This document shows, one piece after another, positions 42,815-53,119 of a stretch of DNA of 64,000 nt. The stretch spans positions 34,939 to 98,938 of the forward strand of contig JAJTID010000009.1 of assembly GCA_021300155.1 (NCBI GenBank). The letters run 5' to 3'. Within the stretch, counting starts at the first letter, position 1; each line of letters begins with the position of its first letter. Position numbers and translations under genes: made by a program. This DNA is from Pirellula sp. (GTDB taxonomy: Bacteria; Planctomycetota; Planctomycetia; Pirellulales; Pirellulaceae). The notes beneath the pieces are model-generated. The model was not told the origin of the DNA. It searched no databases and saw only the letters and a list, made by a program, of their open reading frames with translations.

Positions 42815-43363
42815 ATGAGCCTGAAACGAGTATGTGAAGCTATTGAATTCGATGGTTTGAGCGTGAATAGAGTTGCTGCACTGGCGGAGATTCCGCAAAG
42901 CAGTCTTCAACGTTTCTGCTCGGGCACACAAGGATTGCAAATGGATGGACTCCAGAGAGTCTGCGATGTTCTTGGACTGGAGCTGGTGCGGCGTTTTGAT
43001 GAAGATGACTTGGAAGAATATCTGAAAGAGGGCTGGGAAGTAGCTCTCGAAAATGCAAAGGAAGAATACGAGAGCGAAAAATCCGAGGAGTGGGGTGAAT
43101 ACGCAAAAGAAGAATGGAAAAAACTGTCTTCGACTCTGTGGGAAGCGTACTGCGACGAAAACGAAATTGACTCCGGAGATAACGATGAATTTATAAACTG
43201 GGAGTCTGACGCTTACACCGAATGGGAGACAGAGGAATACGGATCGTGGTCGATGGTCTACGACCAAGAATACTACCAGGCTTGGCAATCAGAATCGAAC
43301 GACGAGTGGCGCTCGGAAGAACTTGAGCGTCTTCGCAACTGCGATTGGATCGTGTTGCCCTGA
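42815..43363 (+). CDS. HTH protein with Trp/Glu/Tyr-rich acidic tail
   Basis: This 182-residue protein has an XRE-like helix-turn-helix at its N-terminus (about 1-60: 'LKRVCEAIEFDGLSVNRVAALAEIPQSSLQRFCSGTQGLQMDGLQRVCDVLGL' read as consecutive helices). The other 120 residues are extraordinarily acidic and aromatic: repeated 'EEW', 'EEY', 'DEW' and 'SEEWGEYAKEEW' with hardly any hydrophobic aliphatics. Such a surface could mimic DNA or act as a flexible acidic arm. A good ribosome site (AAGGGGAAG) precedes ATG 42815. It is monocistronic between the gas-vesicle and DISARM loci and is probably the regulator of its own palindromic promoter. The family of the tail is unknown. Confidence 0.7.
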   Translation: MSLKRVCEAIEFDGLSVNRVAALAEIPQSSLQRFCSGTQGLQMDGLQRVCDVLGLELVRRFDEDDLEEYLKEGWEVALENAKEEYESEKSEEWGEYAKEEWKKLSSTLWEAYCDENEIDSGDNDEFINWESDAYTEWETEEYGSWSMVYDQEYYQAWQSESNDEWRSEELERLRNCDWIVLP

Positions 43364-43751
43364 ACTATTGGAACCTTAACCCTAGAAGTAAAAGATGGTC
43401 CGCACTTAAAGCCCATCAACCATTCGAGGTGGTTGGCAATGACCTGGACGGGCACGACCCCATCGAGACGAGCACTAAAAACTTTCTCTCCTCGGGCCGA
43501 CCATGGTGAACTTGAAGGATGCCAAGGATCGCTTGAGAATCTAGAATTAGGGGAAAAACAATTCTTCCATACTGTTTGGCATTCCGGGAATGGTACGCTT
43601 AGTCAAGGCCAAGGTTTGCTGTGACTCCCAAGGGAATATCCTGATTATTCTTCCTGACAACAAGCGAAATCCTGAGCTCCTTCAACAGGACTTGGGATGT
43701 ATGGCTGAGTCTCGCTACGTGCGTTAGCGACTTGACCGTGAATCTTGCATC
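43364..43751. other. Intergenic stretch between convergent genes
   Basis: About 390 bases between the HTH gene and the RadD-like helicase, which converge here. I see no credible protein or tRNA gene. One hairpin, TCGCTA-cgtgcgt-TAGCGA (43712-43730), lies just past the helicase stop and could help terminate either transcript, but it lacks a U-tract. Confidence 0.45.
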
Positions 43752-46634
43752 TTACGCCGATTCATCGTCTATGGATGCAACATATTTACGGATGTTCTCG
43801 AGTAACTTTTGTACCGAGAGATCTTCAGGGTATTGTTTACACATGCTTGCAGCAACCTTCATGGATTGTTCGAAGTGGCCTAGATCCCTTAGCCCTCGCG
43901 CATATTGCAATCCAATTTCCTTATTGAATTCCTTTTGGTACCGACCGCGCAATAAATAAACTTTTTGCCGTCCCTCCTTAATCGCGTCTGCAATCTCTTG
44001 ATTTGACCTATTTGTATTCACCATCGCTTTAATTATCTCCCCCAACGTTATGTCATCAAGAATCATATGTAGCTCCAAGAATCGCAACGCGCATAGACTC
44101 GCAGTGTGTTGATTGTTCGTAGCCCGTGCGACGGAGTTTACAACTGAAACGACTGCCTTTTTACGGTAGTCTGTCGCCCAATCTGCCACATTCCTAACTT
44201 TTATTTCACATGCCTCTATGAGTAAGGAGCGAATTCTAAAGGGATCAGCAACTTTCAAGAGTTGCTCTTCATCTAGTTGCAGAAAAGGCAAATCTAGGTT
44301 GAAGAAACCATTTGATTGACGATGACCGGCAAAGATTGTGTCAGCGGCGGCTAAGACGGATTCCGATTCTAACGCCTTAATCGGGTTAGCGATGCACCAC
44401 TTACCAATCTCGGATTTCATAACCTTAACCCAAGGGCCGGAAGGCATCTGGTAGCGTTCAATGATCGTGTCGCCTGCTATAGGGCAAGATTCCTCGGGCT
44501 GTATCTCAAAGATCTTGACCTCGGCGTTATCGAATGCTTGACAAACCGCAGCGTCGTTTCTTTGAATCCACTGAAGAACTTTTCCGTCCCACAGGGCTTC
44601 TGCGAGTTCGAAATGCTGCTTCCACAAGGGGCCTAGTCTCTTCCTCCAACGCTGGCAAAGCTTCGGGATTTCCACTTTGGAGGTGTAGTTCAAAATTTGA
44701 TCAAACAAATATTCATGATGAAGAATGAGTTCGAGGACGCATTCACAGCTTTCTCCACCAAGACCGATCGATCGGAGTGCTTCACCTGCGAGCTCGACAC
44801 TGTAGGGTGCGTAGCCCTTTACAATCTTGAACCCGAAGTTTGAAGCGATTTTCATTTGTCCCGGTGCACCGACGCCGAAAAGCAACGCCGCAAACTTCAG
44901 TACCAAATTCGGCTTGGCTCGTTTCAAGGATCTCTTTGTGCGTTCAAAAAACGTTAATCCATTGTAGCCTTCCATCCGTGCGGAGGACATATTTTCAAGA
45001 CAGCCAAGTCCCAGGAACTTGAGACAGCCAGCACGACTCATTTCCTCTAGCCATTGATCCGAATGCTCGGCGAGAAGACCGGCTACAACAAAATCCTTCT
45101 TTTCCGATGGAGAAAGCCTACTTAGTGCTGGTTTTATTGACAGCAATCGTTCGTGATTGTTTTGTCGATTGATTGTTCGGAGAAAGTGACGGTATGAATC
45201 TGCGGCAGGGCCTTTGAGTCCTTGGAGCACCGATTCATAGTCTATTCCGATCGAAATTAGTGGCTGTTGATTTAGAGGAACCTTATCGACTCCTGAAAGT
45301 GGAATCAATTCGCGATCTTCTGAAGACTTCACTAAGTTGACTTTCAATGCAGAGTCAAATTCAACTAACTCTCCTTTCGCCATTGATGGAAGGCGTCGAC
45401 CGAGATGAAATGAATAGGCGCATTCCGGGCAAGTTTCCGAATTGTTCGGTACAACCGCATTGCACAACGGGCACTTTTTGCACGCCGCTTTATTAGTCGA
45501 CGGTGTAAGTATGTCGCCTTCATCTAACTCGTAACTGGTAATCTCCGCAACCATGCCATGCCGAAGGGAATTTGCTGCATGGTCCAGGATAATGCAGTCC
45601 GATTTACCCAATGCTGCACATGGCCGGAGCGCCCGGCCGACCATTTGGATAAATAGCGTACGGCTAGCTGTTGGTCGAGCAATTACAACGCAGGATACCG
45701 AAGGACAATCAAATCCTTCTGATAAAAGCATTACATTACAAACAACAGTTGTTTGTCCAGTCGCCAGTCGGTCTAGAATCGCTTCTCTTTCTTTCTCTGG
45801 TACCTTAGCATCCAAATGTTCGGCCGCGATACCAGCTTGAGTAAACACATGAGCAATTTGACGCGAATGTGGCACTGTACACGCGAAGATTATGGTGGAA
45901 CGTGGTTTTCCTTTGCCAAGTGCATGCTTTTTCCACTGTTCGAAAACGTCACCTATGAGCTTTGGACGCTCCATGATCATGGCGGATTGCTCTTCATCGA
46001 AATCACCGCCTGCGAGTCGTAGATCGCTAAAATTGGGAATCTCGGAAGGAAGGAAAACGCGAGGTCGAACTAGGTATCCGCGTTCGATCAAAAACGGGTA
46101 ATTGGCAACTTCGACTATTCCGTCAAATAACGATCCAAGTTGTTTGCCGGTAAGCCGCCACGGTGTCGCGGTCAGACCAAGGATGAGGGCCCTTGGATGC
46201 GATTCAATGATACGGAGATAAGTATCTGCTGTCGCATGATGTGCTTCATCGACGACTAGTAGACCAACGCCATCGATCGGTTTTCTACGAATGAGTGTTT
46301 GAACGCTTGCGATTTGTACGGGAAGACGGGAGTTGTTTCCAACCCCAGCCTTGATAATACCATGCCTTACTTTGTATTCCAGAGCGAGATGATTCGAAGC
46401 TTGGCGAATCAGTTCAGAACGGTGTGCGATCCAAAGACAAGTTTTTCCATTGTCCACCGCTTCCTTAACGAAGTGACAACCAACTGCCGTTTTTCCAGAT
46501 CCCGTTGGTGCAACTAGAAGTACAGCAGATCTACCTAAGTTGTACTCATGCCTAAGTTTCGCGACAGCATCATGCTGATAAGGACGTAGTTTAAAGCCAG
46601 GATCTTCTACAACTGGTTTGGGCGGATGTTTCAT
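43752..46634 (-). CDS. RadD-like superfamily II helicase with zinc motif
   Basis: This 960-residue DNA/RNA helicase sits at the distal end of the DISARM operon. The N-terminal half contains 'LLVAPTGSGKTAVG' (Walker A), 'LLVVDEAHHA' (DEAH box), 'LILGLTATPWR' (motif III) and 'LIQMVGRALRP'-type motif VI with 'LLSEGFDCPSVSCVVIARPT'. After it comes a zinc-ribbon 'CKKCPLCNAVVPNNSETCPECAYSF', the arrangement of RadD/YejH-type proteins. The C-terminal 500 residues are helical and unrecognised, ending in TPR-like sequence. It lies 77 bases after drmC on the same strand. It is not part of the core DISARM set and is probably an accessory defence or repair gene. Confidence 0.82.
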   Translation of the reverse strand: MKHPPKPVVEDPGFKLRPYQHDAVAKLRHEYNLGRSAVLLVAPTGSGKTAVGCHFVKEAVDNGKTCLWIAHRSELIRQASNHLALEYKVRHGIIKAGVGNNSRLPVQIASVQTLIRRKPIDGVGLLVVDEAHHATADTYLRIIESHPRALILGLTATPWRLTGKQLGSLFDGIVEVANYPFLIERGYLVRPRVFLPSEIPNFSDLRLAGGDFDEEQSAMIMERPKLIGDVFEQWKKHALGKGKPRSTIIFACTVPHSRQIAHVFTQAGIAAEHLDAKVPEKEREAILDRLATGQTTVVCNVMLLSEGFDCPSVSCVVIARPTASRTLFIQMVGRALRPCAALGKSDCIILDHAANSLRHGMVAEITSYELDEGDILTPSTNKAACKKCPLCNAVVPNNSETCPECAYSFHLGRRLPSMAKGELVEFDSALKVNLVKSSEDRELIPLSGVDKVPLNQQPLISIGIDYESVLQGLKGPAADSYRHFLRTINRQNNHERLLSIKPALSRLSPSEKKDFVVAGLLAEHSDQWLEEMSRAGCLKFLGLGCLENMSSARMEGYNGLTFFERTKRSLKRAKPNLVLKFAALLFGVGAPGQMKIASNFGFKIVKGYAPYSVELAGEALRSIGLGGESCECVLELILHHEYLFDQILNYTSKVEIPKLCQRWRKRLGPLWKQHFELAEALWDGKVLQWIQRNDAAVCQAFDNAEVKIFEIQPEESCPIAGDTIIERYQMPSGPWVKVMKSEIGKWCIANPIKALESESVLAAADTIFAGHRQSNGFFNLDLPFLQLDEEQLLKVADPFRIRSLLIEACEIKVRNVADWATDYRKKAVVSVVNSVARATNNQHTASLCALRFLELHMILDDITLGEIIKAMVNTNRSNQEIADAIKEGRQKVYLLRGRYQKEFNKEIGLQYARGLRDLGHFEQSMKVAASMCKQYPEDLSVQKLLENIRKYVASIDDESA

Positions 46635-46711
46635 ACTCGAAATCTTGTAATGGTGACGCTATTTCTTTGCCTTCTCAAACTTTGGTTGCTGTTTACTCAT
46701 GGGTATCGAGC

Positions 46712-47506
46712 CTAACTAACCGATTGCAGGAAACCTCCTTGAATCAGCGTATGAAATTGTTGCTCCACTTTCTGTGGCAGAGAGCCACCACGAATCAGCA
46801 TTCCCAGTTCCATGTTGACCGTGAATGCTTGTTGAGTCAGGTTTGCCGACGAAAGGAACAACCATTTGCTATCCGCAACCGCACACTTCACGTGCAGGAT
46901 GCCAACTTTGTTATTGTCGCCAACTGGCCGATTCTCCTTGGGCCAGAAGTAGACGCTCGAGCATGCTGCAACCTCGGGGCCGAGTGCCCGAATCGTACTG
47001 TACTCACCTTCCCCAGCGATCTTATCAGGTGTCTCCACGATGACCGATAATCGAACGCCTCGCTTAGCAGCACGAACCAACGCATTGCATACATTTGGAA
47101 TCCGGTACACCGCGAAACTCACGAGCGTTATCTTGGTCTGAGCAGCGTCCAAGACTTGGAGAATGGCTTGTTCGGTGCGGCGGAACGGAGTCGCCTCGGT
47201 GTCAGGGCCGGTCCACACTAATTCAACCGATTGGGAATCGCGGTGGGTCTGCTCCGACAACGCAGCCGATTGCAGCGCCACAGCGACCGTTCTAGCATCA
47301 ACATCATTAGCTTCACTTCGCCATCGATCTACGAACGCTATAGCCTTATCCCGATGATGATGATGTGCAATTCGCCTAGAGATTTCAGCCCTAAGCGAAC
47401 CTACCGAAAATGTCAGAATCGCTTCCGCTACCGAGTCGATCACGCCAGCGGGAAGATCTCGAGCTAGTACATTTGCCGTTTCGACAACAAAGCGTTCTGG
47501 CGTCAT
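46712..47506 (-). CDS. drmC: DISARM protein DrmC, phospholipase D-like
   Basis: This 264-residue PLD-superfamily protein shows one HKD motif, 'ILHVKCAVADSKWLFLSSANLTQQAF' (His-x-Lys-x4-Asp), near residue 200, plus a degenerate first half. DrmC is the PLD-domain component present in DISARM loci, a putative nuclease that is dispensable in some tests. Its start overlaps the drmB stop by four bases, and drmB in turn overlaps drmA, which is the expected drmA-drmB-drmC order. The N-terminal helical region ('GVIDSVAEAILTFSVGSLRAEI') is typical of the family. Confidence 0.88.
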   Translation of the reverse strand: MTPERFVVETANVLARDLPAGVIDSVAEAILTFSVGSLRAEISRRIAHHHHRDKAIAFVDRWRSEANDVDARTVAVALQSAALSEQTHRDSQSVELVWTGPDTEATPFRRTEQAILQVLDAAQTKITLVSFAVYRIPNVCNALVRAAKRGVRLSVIVETPDKIAGEGEYSTIRALGPEVAACSSVYFWPKENRPVGDNNKVGILHVKCAVADSKWLFLSSANLTQQAFTVNMELGMLIRGGSLPQKVEQQFHTLIQGGFLQSVS

Positions 47507-49359
47507 GGACTCACTCGAAAGAATGCCAAGTTCGTTCGTTCGAATGTCGGAACCAAAGCTGCGCGATCCAAGTATTTGTTCCCTCGCTCACACGAGGTCT
47601 CTGGTAAAAAGGAACATGCATGGCACGATGCACCGTGCAGCTTTTCCCCTCCACTGACCGTATGCTCGGAACACAGAGGGTCGGATGCACAGAGGCTCAT
47701 CTTATCCAGTGCTCTGCGAATGTGGCGACCAAGCTTGTCAGGCTCACCGAGTGCACACAAGCCCCCCAACGTTCCTTCACTATCCGGTGCCGCCGTATAG
47801 ATCAGTACGCCCGCCATCGGTTCGCCATCCCTTGGGTTACGAGAGTAAATACGCTCGGTGATCGAGGCACTGGTGTATCCGCACTCAATCGCCAGTTGTC
47901 GTATCAGCGCGTGTGCAAACGTGTGCATCATCACATAACGGATGCCAGGGTAACCCTCGTTCGGGTCGAGGTTTTTGCTCATCCTCCATTCTTCATGACC
48001 ACGCTTGAACTCTTTTTCATAGAGATCGTTCTCTTTCACCCAGTCCTGAATCATGCTCTCAGAGAACTGAAAAAAGATCCCTTCGCCTCGTGTCTCGCTC
48101 GCTGGTAGCCAGGTCGGATCTTTACGAGATATTGCAGCACGGTTGTTGGCAGGTAATGCGGCGGCACTGTCAAAATCTCTTGGCGACATGATTCGAGTGA
48201 AGCCAACTAAAGCCCGGACCTCCCTCAACTTCTCCACCAACACGATTTTCTCAAAGTATTTTGCATAGTCAGTCGGCGGTTCAACGACTCGCAATTTAAA
48301 AGTACGACTCTCTGTTGCTTTCGTTGGATTCGAAAAGACTTTCCATTCAGGCGACTTCAAATCGTCTGGGTCCTCGACATCCGACTCGGTTCCTTGGATC
48401 TGCTTTTGCATCGCTTCCCAGATTTGGTCATCTGAGTACTTGGCGAGGTCTTTAAGTTGACCAATGATCCGAAACGCCTTCAGCACATCGAGACTCGTGG
48501 CTTTATCAAGTATCGCCCAGTTCTCCTCAACCAGTCGTCCAAGATCATCGGCTGCCTGCGGTACCGACAATGCCGAAATGATGACGGGAAACCAAAGATT
48601 CGAAGCACCTTGTAGCATCGGTTTCATATGTTTCTCCTCGCACCCCTTCGGATCAAAATCACGAAGATGCGGTCGGCGGCCACGGCATTCAGGTAACACA
48701 TTGCGATTATTAGGTCCGAACGCTTGCCCCAATCTTCGGCGTAACCCGCACCCATCGCATTTCACCTCCACATCGAGTGCTTCGCCGCTGGCTCCAAACT
48801 CGTAAAGGTACAACAGCCCCTTGCAATCCGTCTTGCCCTGATGAACGAAATAGGACCAAGGGAAATCATCAAGATGACCATGTTCGCACGTCACCAAAAA
48901 GCGAGCAGGAACAGCAATTGGCGATCTGCCCTGTGTTGTGCAATTGTGAACGTAGCAAGCTTTATCAGGACGATACGGATACACCTTCGCCTCGAATAGC
49001 CCGGAGCTGATCGGAGCAATCAATCGGCATTTCGAACAAACCATCCATCGAGGAAATGGAGCGACTGGTATTCCAATCTGCCGAGACTCATCGAACCAAT
49101 TGGTTTGCGAACCCTGCGATTCCGGTCCACGCGGCGGCGTTAAGAATCTCGACACCTTTGGCCCGAGAATCGATTGAGCAGATCGCAATAATCGTTCCTC
49201 TGCAATTTCATTCGAATGTGCATTGGGCCAGTCATCCAGTCCCATAACGATCACCGACATATTCGGCAAATCAACGAGCGAACCGATTCCGTAGGTCGTA
49301 ATCGTCTGACTCGGTCTAACCTCTCCAACTTCCGACTTCTTCATTTGTGCGTTTGTCAT
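47503..49359 (-). CDS. drmB: DISARM protein DrmB (DUF1998)
   Basis: This 618-residue DUF1998 protein works with the DrmA helicase; the DrmAB pair forms the core of DISARM and recognises invading DNA. It has N-terminal 'EVRPSQTITTYGIGSLVDLPNMSVIV', zinc-like pairs ('WMVCSKCRLIAP', 'VKCDGCGLRRRL'), and the DUF1998 C-terminus 'MMHTFAHALIRQLAIECGY', 'GVLIYTAAPDSEGTLGGLCALG', then 'CHACSFLPETSCERGNKYLDR', the cysteine cluster that ends the family. It overlaps drmA and drmC by four bases on either side, so the three are translationally coupled. Confidence 0.92.
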   Translation of the reverse strand: MTNAQMKKSEVGEVRPSQTITTYGIGSLVDLPNMSVIVMGLDDWPNAHSNEIAEERLLRSAQSILGPKVSRFLTPPRGPESQGSQTNWFDESRQIGIPVAPFPRWMVCSKCRLIAPISSGLFEAKVYPYRPDKACYVHNCTTQGRSPIAVPARFLVTCEHGHLDDFPWSYFVHQGKTDCKGLLYLYEFGASGEALDVEVKCDGCGLRRRLGQAFGPNNRNVLPECRGRRPHLRDFDPKGCEEKHMKPMLQGASNLWFPVIISALSVPQAADDLGRLVEENWAILDKATSLDVLKAFRIIGQLKDLAKYSDDQIWEAMQKQIQGTESDVEDPDDLKSPEWKVFSNPTKATESRTFKLRVVEPPTDYAKYFEKIVLVEKLREVRALVGFTRIMSPRDFDSAAALPANNRAAISRKDPTWLPASETRGEGIFFQFSESMIQDWVKENDLYEKEFKRGHEEWRMSKNLDPNEGYPGIRYVMMHTFAHALIRQLAIECGYTSASITERIYSRNPRDGEPMAGVLIYTAAPDSEGTLGGLCALGEPDKLGRHIRRALDKMSLCASDPLCSEHTVSGGEKLHGASCHACSFLPETSCERGNKYLDRAALVPTFERTNLAFFRVSP

Positions 49360-52300
49360 GCTTGCTCTCCCATGCTTGGCGAACTTCCAACCGGGTCGGT
49401 TATCGGATCCTCTGGCATGATATCGCCGCTAATCTCATCGAGTCCTCCGTCGCTAATGATGAACTTCACAGACGGCTCGACTTCGCGAAGCGAATTGAGG
49501 CAAGTAAACTCTTCCCACTTTTCCATTCCAGGACTTTGAAGCAACTTGACGGTGGTCCCCTTCTTTGGACCATCCGCCCCGTACGACTCCGTATAGGTCA
49601 GCGATCGACCACCTGTCGTGTTTTGTGCCTCTGCTTGCCATAGATCAGCTTTACTCAGCAGCTCCGCACGGCAGAAGTCTCCCGTTTTGGTGCCGTCGCC
49701 AATCAACTCAGCTCGTCTGGCTATCGTTTCGATGGCGTCTTGAACATAGGGATTGCCTGTCGTGATGCGTGACGCAGCTTCGTTCGTATTGAACTCAGCA
49801 CTGCGTAAACGCACCAAGGAAACCAAAAGCCCTGATAACCCTCTCTGTAACGCTCCAGGCGAAAACGGTGTGACAGAAAGCGGCTCAACGTGCTTGTAAA
49901 AGGTAGAGTGGTAGTGCTCAAAAGATTCGTAGTGGGATAGATCACGCGGTCTGGCCCAATTAAACACCGTGCAAACTAAGCCTGGAAAAGAACGACCGAC
50001 ACGGCTCGTCGCCTGGATGTATTCCGCCGTAGCCTTGGGCTGTCCTGCAACTACCATCAAGCCCAATCGTTTGACGTCCACCCCGACTGAAATCATGTTT
50101 GTTGCAAGCAAAACGTCCAGCGGCTTCTTGGGGATGCTTTTGTAATCTTTCGTCTTGAATGCCTCTCGGCGTTTCTCTTCGAGTTCGGGATCGAAACCCG
50201 ATTCGAGTCGATCGAGAATCTGTGGGATTTCTTCTGAACGCATTCGACTGGTTAACTCAGCAAGTCCATCGTTATAGAGTCTGCGTTTGGCCAATCCCCG
50301 TCGGTCTTGCTTGTTGCAAAGCGAGGTGATCGCATCATCAACGAGACGCCGCATGCCGCCGAGCTCTCGCATCGAGTTGAAGTAACCGACAAGCGTCATC
50401 CACGGGTCGATCGACTTGCCATGCCTCTCGTACAACATTTGTGCCGAGCAAAGATAAGCAACGTAAACCCGAATCAACGCCGCTTTCAGACGACGGCCTG
50501 GTGCACAGATTCCGAGGTACCTTCTGCCAAATTCCTCTTCGGTTGGTTCTCGCTGTACGGAAAAGAAGTTGTCCCGCACATCGAGTCCTGGTGGCGGGAA
50601 TATGTTCACCGTTCGCAGGAACAAGCTATGCACCTGTACATCTGCATTTTTGATCGTTGCCGTCGACGCGATTAGCTTTGGACGTACTTGTTTGCCATTC
50701 ACCTCCCAGGTGCATAGCTTGTCGATGGCTGTTTCATACAGGCCAACCAGCGTCCCCAGCGGGCCGCTGATGAGATGTAATTCGTCTTGAATAATCAAAT
50801 CGGGCGGGCGAAGCGGTCCATGCTCCACGAGCCTTGCCGACGGTAATCCCAGTTTGGATTTCGGATGGAAAGTTGAATCCTCCAAGTCGGGCGACTTAAA
50901 GCCATGCCGTTCGCAAAAGCCATTCACCTGCCCAAAGAGCATTTGAATCTCACCCTTCCAAGGCATCTGTGCAAACTTGTCCACAGTCGCAATGAGCAAT
51001 GTCGGCAAACGGCGATAAATCTCTTCATCGACTACGACGACCGGCAATCCTTCGTCTGCTGCTTGGCGTTTGCTAAACAAGCATTGACCAAACTTGTCGC
51101 CGCAATACATCAATGTTCGAGCCGATCCATGTGGATACGGTTTGGCATCGAGGTGCTTACCGGCTTCGATGGCACTTCCACACCACGGACAAGCCGTAAG
51201 TTGGTAGGGCGTCCCAATACCTCCGCCCACGAACTGATTGCCTCTCGCTTGTTTGATCGCTTCGACTGCATCATCGGTTCGGTTAGGAGTCGTCTTGCGA
51301 CCCACCCATAGCCCAATGCGAAACGGAGTGTTGCCCCATCGACTGTCACCATGCTCCAACGCTTTGCGTCGAATCGACTCACAAGCACAGATAAGGGCCG
51401 TCGCTCTCTGGAACTGCTGGATCGTGAGAAGTCGCAGTGTGTATCGCATCAATACAGCTATCCCCTCATCGCCGATCCGTCCTGCAACGGTACCCTGCAA
51501 TCGTCGCAGTCCCATCGTGTACGCCGATAAACCCAAGTAGGCTTCCGTCTTACCTCCACCCGTGGGAAAGAATAACAAGTCAGCAATCGCTTCGGGACCA
51601 ACACCACGCTCCGAATGATCGAGTTCCGTCACACCCGGCAGGTTGAGCAGGATAAATGCAATCTGAAACGGTCGCCAACTTCGATTCGCAGGCTTGTCAA
51701 TGTCGTTATCAAAATCGGGCTGTTCACCACGGCGAACACGTTCGGCGTAAATGGAGTGCGTTCGCTGAAGCCACATGGCTCGATTCATGAATTGAAAAGA
51801 CTCAAAGGCTTTCGCGTCTTTCAGCAACAGTTTCAGGCCGCTTTCGATTCGATCGAGGGTCAAACGGCAGTTGTCGATTGCAACGCGACTTGCATCACCA
51901 AATTGCTCGAGCCCTTGTTGAGGGTCGCTGAGTTTGGTTTCTTCTCGTTGGATCCAATCCTTGTAGGCCGTGACCAAAGGCTCAAGCATGGTGGAGAGTT
52001 TCTTTGCATCCGCCTCGGCCAGCAATTTCATGTCGAGCACCAATCCAGCGAGTTTGCCAAAAGCTGGGTTCTGGGTAGCATCGTCTTCGGTCGGCGGTGC
52101 GGTGCGAGGCACCTCATAGGTCGGTACGATCACCGTTTCGATGCTCACGGCTCGATCGGACGATTCCTTCGATACTTCGGCGTGAACACTAACGCCATGT
52201 CCTACGGCGAATTCCACTTGGTGCCGATAGAGCATTGCCATGAGACGCTCTTCTAGATCATTCTTGGAGCCGACTGTCGTGCGTTTACAGAAGACCGCTT

Positions 52301-52988
52301 GCCCATCATGGCCAGTGGCGATGAGCTTTGGTTGGAAAATATGGAACTCATCCTTCGGTCGCAGTTCCTCTTGTGCGTTGACAAGGAACAGCGTGACGAC
52401 GTAGTGCGTGTTACGTTTGCGAATCTGCCCCTGAACATAGATATCTGGAAATTCAGGATCTGGAGCTTTGGCTTTAATCGTTCCACTTTGTAGTGGAATA
52501 TCGATTGTGCCACCCCTTGGGTACCGCTTCCAAACAAGAAGAGCCCTGCCATTGTGGTCGGTTTTGTCCTCCTGTTTTTCACGTTTGTATTGCCCCCAAT
52601 GGCCGCTAACTCGGAATGATGACGCAGCCCCTTCAACACAAAAAGTCATTCCTAAAGTGGATGGCAAGTGCGCAATGGTGACGGGCGTATCGGCATCGGT
52701 TTTCCCATCGTCGGCGGAGTCGCTGCCTCCATCGGAAAGCTCGTCCGGGATAGACGGCGTCTCCTCATCCTCTTCCTCTATTTCAGAACTTGAACTTTTT
52801 TCCGTTGAGCTTCGCCTCTCAACGTTCAAGCCTCTGGACGGTGCAAGAACGCCGACCAAGTATCGATCTCGAACCGTGCGCTCGGTTATTTCTTCGTCTT
52901 CACCTCCCGAAGGCCCGAGGAGATCGGCCAATACGCTTTGCTCGAGTTCGGCGCGTAGCTGATGTTGAGATGGATGGGATTGCTGCAC
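49356..52988 (-). CDS. drmA: DISARM helicase DrmA
   Basis: This 1210-residue SF2 helicase is the DISARM translocase component that partners with DrmB. Landmarks are an acidic disordered insert near 65-95, the Walker A region 'LLFFPTGGGKTEAYLGLSAY' near 470, the DEAH-like 'IIQDELHLISGPLG' near 735, 'IASTATIKNADVQV' (motif III), 'LLATNMISVGVDVKRLGLM' and 'YIQATSRVGRSFPGLV' (motifs V and VI). A zinc-like 'TACPWCGSAIE' lies between the motor halves. The start is GTG 52988 with AAGGAAC six bases upstream. Unlike usual class 1 loci, three unrelated genes separate it from drmMI. Confidence 0.93.
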   Translation of the reverse strand: MQQSHPSQHQLRAELEQSVLADLLGPSGGEDEEITERTVRDRYLVGVLAPSRGLNVERRSSTEKSSSSEIEEEDEETPSIPDELSDGGSDSADDGKTDADTPVTIAHLPSTLGMTFCVEGAASSFRVSGHWGQYKREKQEDKTDHNGRALLVWKRYPRGGTIDIPLQSGTIKAKAPDPEFPDIYVQGQIRKRNTHYVVTLFLVNAQEELRPKDEFHIFQPKLIATGHDGQAVFCKRTTVGSKNDLEERLMAMLYRHQVEFAVGHGVSVHAEVSKESSDRAVSIETVIVPTYEVPRTAPPTEDDATQNPAFGKLAGLVLDMKLLAEADAKKLSTMLEPLVTAYKDWIQREETKLSDPQQGLEQFGDASRVAIDNCRLTLDRIESGLKLLLKDAKAFESFQFMNRAMWLQRTHSIYAERVRRGEQPDFDNDIDKPANRSWRPFQIAFILLNLPGVTELDHSERGVGPEAIADLLFFPTGGGKTEAYLGLSAYTMGLRRLQGTVAGRIGDEGIAVLMRYTLRLLTIQQFQRATALICACESIRRKALEHGDSRWGNTPFRIGLWVGRKTTPNRTDDAVEAIKQARGNQFVGGGIGTPYQLTACPWCGSAIEAGKHLDAKPYPHGSARTLMYCGDKFGQCLFSKRQAADEGLPVVVVDEEIYRRLPTLLIATVDKFAQMPWKGEIQMLFGQVNGFCERHGFKSPDLEDSTFHPKSKLGLPSARLVEHGPLRPPDLIIQDELHLISGPLGTLVGLYETAIDKLCTWEVNGKQVRPKLIASTATIKNADVQVHSLFLRTVNIFPPPGLDVRDNFFSVQREPTEEEFGRRYLGICAPGRRLKAALIRVYVAYLCSAQMLYERHGKSIDPWMTLVGYFNSMRELGGMRRLVDDAITSLCNKQDRRGLAKRRLYNDGLAELTSRMRSEEIPQILDRLESGFDPELEEKRREAFKTKDYKSIPKKPLDVLLATNMISVGVDVKRLGLMVVAGQPKATAEYIQATSRVGRSFPGLVCTVFNWARPRDLSHYESFEHYHSTFYKHVEPLSVTPFSPGALQRGLSGLLVSLVRLRSAEFNTNEAASRITTGNPYVQDAIETIARRAELIGDGTKTGDFCRAELLSKADLWQAEAQNTTGGRSLTYTESYGADGPKKGTTVKLLQSPGMEKWEEFTCLNSLREVEPSVKFIISDGGLDEISGDIMPEDPITDPVGSSPSMGEQA

Positions 52989-53119
52989 GCCTAGTTCCTT
53001 ATATTCTCTGGGTATTCGGGCAATATGAATGCGACAAACTTGCTTTCGTTTACATCAGTAATTAGGTCATTCCCCTTGAGTTACGTGAAATTGCAGTTTG
53101 ATGAACGCTTGCGAGAATG

